NCBI GenBank assembly: GCA_032718565.1
Contig: JAVGVS010000043.1
Coordinates: 509,042-573,041, forward strand
Length of the DNA stretch: 64,000 bases
Direction of reading: 5' to 3'
From: Distichodus sexfasciatus
Lineage: Eukaryota > Chordata > Actinopteri > Characiformes > Distichodontidae
Shown here one piece after another: positions 58,724-64,000 of this stretch. How positions within the stretch are numbered: the first letter of the stretch is position 1; each line of letters starts with the position of its first letter. The notes beneath the pieces were generated by a model. It had not been told where the DNA came from. It did no database searches and worked only from the letters and a program-made list of their open reading frames with translations. Both the position numbers and the translations under genes were made by a program.

Positions 58724-59598
58724 TGTTTTTCTACAAAAATATTTCCCCTTAGAAAAGACAGCTTGAAATTTACATTGATTTTTTTTTGCAACTGCCATAG
58801 AACCTTTCAACTTTAAATATATCTGTATATATATAGACTGTATAGAAGTAAATACTTTTTTTTTATTTTTTTTTTTAGCAATCGTACGTTCAGGACTGAC
58901 GTAAGTGCACTCAGCAGGCCTGAGGCGTCTGATACAAACGGCCTCCCACTTGCTCCTGGGTAACTGCCTTAAAAACGGTTTGCTTCCCAAGTGGAATATG
59001 AGTTAGAAAGGACTAGAGCTAGAAGAAAATCCTCGAACCCTTGGTAAACAAAGTGGTAAAACATTGATAGGTACGCTAACCAAGGCAATGTGGATCCAAG
59101 TTCATGCAAGCCCTCAAATGACCCGGCTCCACAAAATTGTTTCGTATAAAAATACGTGACTCGCAAATTATTAGGCATCAGTAGCCCGAGCACTGATCAG
59201 GCGGAGGCCCTTTTGGGCTCTCAAATGCGGAAAAGGGACAGACAGATGGAGATGTTCCTCAAAAGACGAAGAGGCCGAACATGAGAATTTGGAGCGAAAG
59301 AAAACAGTGGAGTGAAAGGAGAAAGGCCCAGGGTCTGTGGTGATGAACAGGATGCGATGGGTGTCTTAAAAGCACTTGAAGTGACGAAAGTGGCGAGAGG
59401 TCACTGCTGCATTGTTTTCCACAATGCCCCTCGCTTTAGGGGATGGAGGGGAGAGCCACTTTGCTCATACCTTCATAGCATCGGGACTATTACTAGCATC
59501 ACTATCGGGATCGTTATTATTATTAAGCTTTCATACACGCCGAAAAGAAGTCGTTAAAATGCGGAACACGTTCGACAAACGCCAGCTTGACAATAAAT

Positions 59599-59850
59599 GG
59601 CCTTGTTCACTAAAAACGTTTTCTTAGATGAGTTCTTAAGAGTTAGTATAACATTATGCTACTGAAGAATTGAAGAACACTTTCACGCCATAAAACTTGG
59701 GACATTCTGGAAGATTCTGTTCTAACCTAGGTTAGGATTTCCTCACATTTTTAATCAAAAACATTGGCACACATCAGAGTCTTCATGAAAACGGTGTAAG
59801 TGGGCTTTAAGAGCAAATTTCCTCTTAAGAAAGCGTTGGTGAACGAGGCC
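59599..59850. mobile_element. Small MITE with GGCCTYGTTCACYAA ends
   Basis: Left GGCCTTGTTCACTAA, right TTGGTGAACGAGGCC, a 15-bp inverted repeat with two mismatches, and internal CTTAAGA blocks. Similar single ends occur at about 11140-11157 and 54528-54553. It probably lies in the mmp17 3' UTR. Confidence 0.65.
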
Positions 59851-59946
59851 GGTTGTTTCTAGCAAAGTGGGCGTCACGCAAAAGTGCTTGAAATGAAGCT
59901 GTTCTGAGGCACACAGAACTGTTTCAATACTGAACGATGATGGTTG

Positions 59947-59995
59947 TAATAATAATAATAATAATAACAATAATAACAATAATAATAATAATAAT
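59947..59995. repeat. (AAT)n microsatellite
   Basis: AATAATAAT run with two AAC interruptions, in the presumed mmp17 3' UTR. Confidence 0.9.
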
Positions 59996-60164
59996 ACACC
60001 GTTCCAATTTTAGTAAAAAATAAACATTAAAATCAAACAAAATAAACAATAACAGAAAGAAGCCTGTAATTAGGTAGACCCTTCGCTTTTCCTCGCTCGT
60101 GTCCCAGTCCACAGGCCTCTCCGAGTCCCACAACGTCAGCTCCAGGCCTGTGGCATCGCCCTCA

Positions 60165-60481
60165 TCAGAGCGCCAGGGCTCGCGTCAACGTCCACAGGGG
60201 CGCCACGAGCCAGACGGGCGAGAGTTCGAGCCGCATCCCTGTCGGCGAGGCCGAGTCCGAGGTGCAGGAACACACCTCGTAGCCGTTCTCGGCGTGGTCC
60301 ACGTGGTGCTGGCCGGGCAGCCGGGGGCCCGTAGCGTTGTTCTGCGTCTCCGGAGAGTCCGACTGCATGTCGGTGCATACCAGCCAGTCCTTGCCGATGG
60401 AGCGCGGGTAGCCGGACTCCACCTCCATGTCGCTGCCCATCACCCGCCAGTACTCCTTCCCTTTGAAGAAGTAAGAGGCGC
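60165..60481 (-). CDS. mmp17: mmp17 terminal coding exon (MT4-MMP), partial gene
   Basis: Encodes the end of the fourth hemopexin blade and the C-terminal tail of a GPI-anchored membrane-type matrix metalloproteinase. Reading: ASYFFKGKEYWRVMGSDMEV ... GYPRSIGKDWLVCTDMQSDS ... ENGYEVCSCTSDSASPTG, then a hydrophobic end LELSPVWLVAPLWTLTRALA and TGA at 60165-60167. It matches human MMP17 (GAYFFKGPYYWKV ... ARDWLVCGDSQ ... EDGYEVCSCTS). DWLVC holds the closing hemopexin Cys; the hydrophobic tail is the GPI signal. Acceptor ccttgcag at 60482-60489. Catalytic and propeptide exons lie right of the window. Transcribed toward ulk1. Confidence 0.95.
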
Positions 60482-60668
60482 CTGCAAGGATAATGTTGGA
60501 GAAGGAAAATGAGAAAGTAAATGATTCATATTTACAGGATTTTTTCCCACCATTAATATGTTTTAGATGGAACATTTAAAATGTTTATTGCCCCAGGTTT
60601 TTTGATTTCCAAATCGGTGTGAGGTTTAAAACGGCGAATCAAACAGATCCGAACCGGGGTGTAAAAAC

Positions 60669-61048
60669 TAGGGGTGCACGATCCAGAAGATCTCACGATT
60701 CGTTTCGACTCCGATAAGATTCATAAACGATTCACAACTCAATATATAGATGATATAGAGATAGATTTTCTTTCCAGATTTTTGCTTTGAGTTACTTTTC
60801 CCATTTTCCCATAAACGTAATGCATATGTACGCACACTGACTGCTTTTCCTTCATGCTCACGCAAACGAGGTCTATCTGGGCAGATTTTGACATTGCGCC
60901 TTCTATAAGATTGGCGAGCTGAACTCATGCCAAGTAAGTGCCATTATGTAAGTTGAAAAACATGAATCGACTTTTTGGAATGCATGAATTGATTTTGAAT
61001 TGACAGGGACAGCGATTCGATACGATTCAATTTTTTGGCACACCCCTA
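60669..61048. mobile_element. hAT-type MITE with 8-bp duplication
   Basis: TAGGGGTGCACGATCCAG to TTTTTTGGCACACCCCTA. Flanks GTAAAAAC (60661-60668) and GAAAAAAC (61049-61056) match at 7 of 8. 380 bp. Confidence 0.8.
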
Positions 61049-61126
61049 GAAAAAACACAGATTAATCCAGAAATATGAAATAATGGTTGACAATAAAGCA
61101 GAACAGGAAAACGCTCGGTATGCAGT

Positions 61127-61472
61127 TCATTCATTCATTCATTCGTTCATTACCCGAACCTCTTAATCCCTAATCAGGGTTGCGGGGACCAGAGCCTGTC
61201 CCGGGAACTACGGGCGCAAGGCGGGGACCATCCACCGCAGGGCACACACCCTCACACCCTCACATTTACACCTTACGGGGCCAATTTAGAGTCGCCAATT
61301 AACCTATATTGCATGCTTTTGGACTGTGGGAGGAAACCGGAGCACCCGGAGGAAACCCACGCGAACACGGGGAGAACACGCAAACTCCACACAGAAAGGC
61401 CCCTACGGCCGACCCGGGGCTCGAAGCCAGGACCGTCTCGCTGTGAGGCGGCAGCGCTAACCACTGTGCCGC
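61127..61472 (-). mobile_element. SINE-2 in mmp17 intron
   Basis: TTCATTCATTCATTCGTTCA, then the conserved CACCTTACGGGGCCAATTTA and GACTGTGGGAGGAAACCGGA blocks, to CTAACCACTGTGCC. No clear target duplication. Confidence 0.8.
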
Positions 61473-61673
61473 TTCAGGCAGAAAAGGAAAATGTGCAATT
61501 TGAGATATGTGAGGTATTCAATGATACGTGCAAATATCGCAGCAGCAGCATTCAAGTGGAGAAAAAAGTTCTGGAATTGTCTTTTTACGTTAAATCTACA
61601 TAAGAACATTTTTAACTCGCAGTCCAAGTCAAACTTTTGCCCCTTATCACTGGTATAAATTCTTGCTCTTCTC

Positions 61674-61745
61674 CTCTCTCTCTCCCTCTCTCTCTCTCTC
61701 TGTCTCTTTCAAACTCCAAAAGGCCTCTGGCGCTCTCTCTCTGTA
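61674..61745. repeat. (TC)n-rich low-complexity stretch
   Basis: Interrupted CTCTCTC runs on the plus strand. Confidence 0.7.
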
Positions 61746-62293
61746 GAAACTCGCCATGCCCCCCCCCGGGTGTTGGAGAGTCTCCTCTGTTAGTCTAAGG
61801 ACTGTCGCTTTGTACCCTGGACTCATACACACTCCCACACACACACACACACTCCCACACACACTTCAAACAGCTGGGGGCCAAACCTCTGGCGCTGGCT
61901 GCGTCTCAAAGGACCACACCTGGCATGCAAATGCACTCATATATTCACATAAACCATAAAGCAGGAGGAAGTGTTTACACACCTCAGACTCAACCTGATG
62001 CTGTGCTTGCATCTGTGTGTGTGTGTGTGTGTGTGAGCGAAAGAGCGACAGATCAAGGGAGAGGCCAGCGAAGAAGGGATTGTGTTTTGGATGGAAAAAC
62101 AGCAAACAGAAGTGTGTTTTTTCTTAGAACAAATTGTAAATTGCAACCGCAGGAAAGTGAGTTGAAAGACTGAGAGAAAGAAAGGGTGAGGAGGAGCGGG
62201 AGGAGAGGGGAAGGTAGAGAGAGAGAGAGAGAAAGTTTGGGGGAAGAGGTAAGCATCAAAGCTTGGAGAGAAAGTATGAGAGCAGAGGAGTTG

Positions 62294-62296
<3 letters not shown>

Positions 62297-62355
<59 letters not shown>
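62297..62355. repeat. (TG)n microsatellite
   Basis: About 29 uninterrupted TG units, ending 25 bp before duplication copy 2. Confidence 0.95.
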
Positions 62356-62358
<3 letters not shown>

Positions 62359-62379
62359 CGAGAAAGAGAGAGAGAGTAC

Positions 62380-62722
62380 AAAAAATATGTACAAAACCAT
62401 ACACAAGCCATTGTCTGTTCCCATAACAAGTCTTTTATTGCTTACACACCACAGGCACATTTCAACTCAGCTAAACTATAACCCTGATTAAGTTCATGTT
62501 CATTTAAATGTGAAAAAATAAGATGAATATATACAAAGTAAAAATACACAGGTTTTGCTTTTGCTTAATTATTTTGCTGGTACTTATCCTATGTAGCTTT
62601 ACGACTTTTACATCACAGATCCCGATACACACACACACACCCCATACTCACACTCACAACCCTGTACTCACACCCAATCTCACACTCCCCAAAACACACA
62701 CAAGCCCACAGACACCCCCCCT
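62380..62722. repeat. 340-bp direct duplication, copy 2
   Basis: Same sequence and orientation as 57734-58072 with (AC)n two units longer. It sits inside the mmp17 intron, beside the (TG)n tract. Confidence 0.9.
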
Positions 62723-62838
62723 AATAACATACACCAACAAATAAAGGGATAGAACAGCGCCCAGAGCGCGATTATTATTCACGACTCGTGGGCCGTGGTC
62801 CTGCCAGGCTGTAAAGTGGAGGTGTAGATAGTTGTGTG

Positions 62839-64000
62839 TAGAGCTGGGCGATACGAACAAAAACATTATCACGATATTTTTTGTCATATTGATCGATTGT
62901 CACGATATATTGTCATACTGTGTTTTTTTTAAAATGTTTATTAAACGTTAATATGGAACGTTTATTAAACGTTTATATGTTTAAGATATGTTCTGTACAA
63001 GCATCGTCTGCGCCAGTAAGTTAGCTCTCACGGAAGACCTTGCCAACATCAACTTGCGTCAAAAGGTAAGGTTTATTAAAAATCTCTTTTAGTTAAATGT
63101 AGTTTGATATAATTTGATTAAAGCTTTATTCTCGTAATATTTCAACTTTATTCTCGCTATTTCGACTTTATTCTCGTAACATTTCGACTTTTATTCTACG
63201 TAGTTTAGAGTTTATTCTCAAAAATATTACGAGTTTAATCCTAAATTAATCTTAGATTATTTTTTTTAAGGTGGCACTTAGAATTTTTTTTTTAAGGTGG
63301 CACTAAAACGCCGTCGTAGGATTCTTATACAGACTGAATGAACAAGTTAAAATAATCAAACAATATTAAACAAATAATTTTCAACAAATTTCTACTTGAA
63401 AAGAACTGGGGCAAAAAAATTGCACGCTGCTTAAGAAACAGCTAAAGAGCTGTCAACACTTCAATCCAGAGCGCTTTCTCGGTGCTTGTTGTTGCTAAGT
63501 TACAACTGGTACTTTCCCGTTCGTATTTTATTCGTTTTTTCCCCACGCGGCATTTGTTGTCCGCGTCCACCGTAACTATAAAAGCTGCATTTTCATCGCC
63601 TTTTTTCACTCACGACATCTTTTCTAAGAGGCCGCGACGTACTCAACGCTACGTGACAGGTGCGCTTGAGCGCATACTTTTTGTTAATCCTCCAACAGGT
63701 GGCAGTGTACACCATAAAAGCGTCCAGTCTGCGTTAGTGGCGGAAGAAAGGAAAAGTAGAAACGTGGGAGAAAACATTTAGCTGTTAAATGAGGAAGATA
63801 AAAAATTATTTGCGATAGGATGTTACAAGGTGCAAAAAACTAAAACATTCAGCGATATTTGATAGTGGCTCACTTGATGCTGGCGTCCGCGTGTAAAACT
63901 TTATCATACGGCCTTTAATTTTTGCTGGTACTGCAACTCGCCGTGTATGACGACATGCTGCTCCCGGGGCGTCCTGGCGCTGAGAACGCGTGCCAGCCAT
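62839..64000. mobile_element. Left part of a hAT-like element running off the window
   Basis: Begins TAGAGCTGGGCGATACG, then ATTATCACGATATTTTTTGT, typical of fish hAT-like left ends. The interior from 63480 is GC-richer with many CpGs. No right end before the edge, so at least 1.16 kb. Confidence 0.4.
63806..64000 (-). other. Open stretch at window edge, unassigned
   Basis: An open frame on the minus strand begins at the edge with MAGTRSQRQDAPGAACRHTR and ends in a stop after 64 codons. No known domain. It could be a first exon or leader inside the hAT-like element, or chance. Confidence 0.2.

Larger units (their letters stand above)
60482..64000 (-). other. mmp17 intron, partial
   Basis: No further mmp17 exon was recognised up to the window edge. 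It contains a hAT MITE (60669-61048), SINE-2 (61127-61472), microsatellites near 61670 and 62297, duplication copy 2 (62380-62722) and a hAT-like left end from 62839. Confidence 0.65.

Overview
This is a vertebrate, almost certainly teleost fish, chromosomal segment. The evidence is spliced genes with GT-AG introns, many tRNA-derived SINEs, hAT and Tc1/mariner relics, MITEs and long CA/TG microsatellites. No bacterial, organellar or CRISPR-type feature was found. The species cannot be fixed from sequence alone.

The window is dominated by one gene on the minus strand: ulk1, the autophagy-initiating Ser/Thr kinase. I placed 27 coding exons by hand from the ATG at 47475 to the TAA at 752. With the splice sites given, all phases agree and the coding total is 2940 nt (979 codons plus stop, against about 1050 residues in human ULK1). 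Exons 1-11 hold the kinase domain, 12-21 the Ser/Pro-rich spacer with a conserved LIR (FVMV), and 22-27 the C-terminal ATG13/FIP200-binding region. The 5' two thirds reads cleanly. Exons 18 and 19 each carry an in-frame TGA, and exon 22 holds two conserved blocks in different frames. This is either decay of a duplicated paralogue or uncorrected assembly error, and intronic repeat copies A2 and A3 nearby are also indel-rich. Upstream (47.5-48.15 kb) is a CpG-containing promoter-like region with a palindromic CRE, an NRF1-like site and a CCAAT box.

At 60165-60481 (minus) lies the terminal coding exon of mmp17 (MT4-MMP, a GPI-anchored metalloproteinase); its other exons lie beyond the right edge. 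The tandem mmp17 to ulk1 order matches the human 12q24.33 arrangement.

Introns and the intergenic interval are packed with mobile elements. The most striking is a family of eight ~630-650 bp elements with ~36-bp terminal inverted repeats and apparent 4-bp A(W)(W)T target duplications, all inside ulk1 introns. Others are three SINE families (one nested insertion with a 14-bp target duplication), hAT MITEs with near-perfect 8-bp duplications, palindromic elements built from Tc1 transposase 3' ends, a decayed Tc1 transposon, a ~3.9 kb CA-rich compound satellite in intron 3, and a near-identical 340-bp direct duplication flanking the mmp17 terminal exon.
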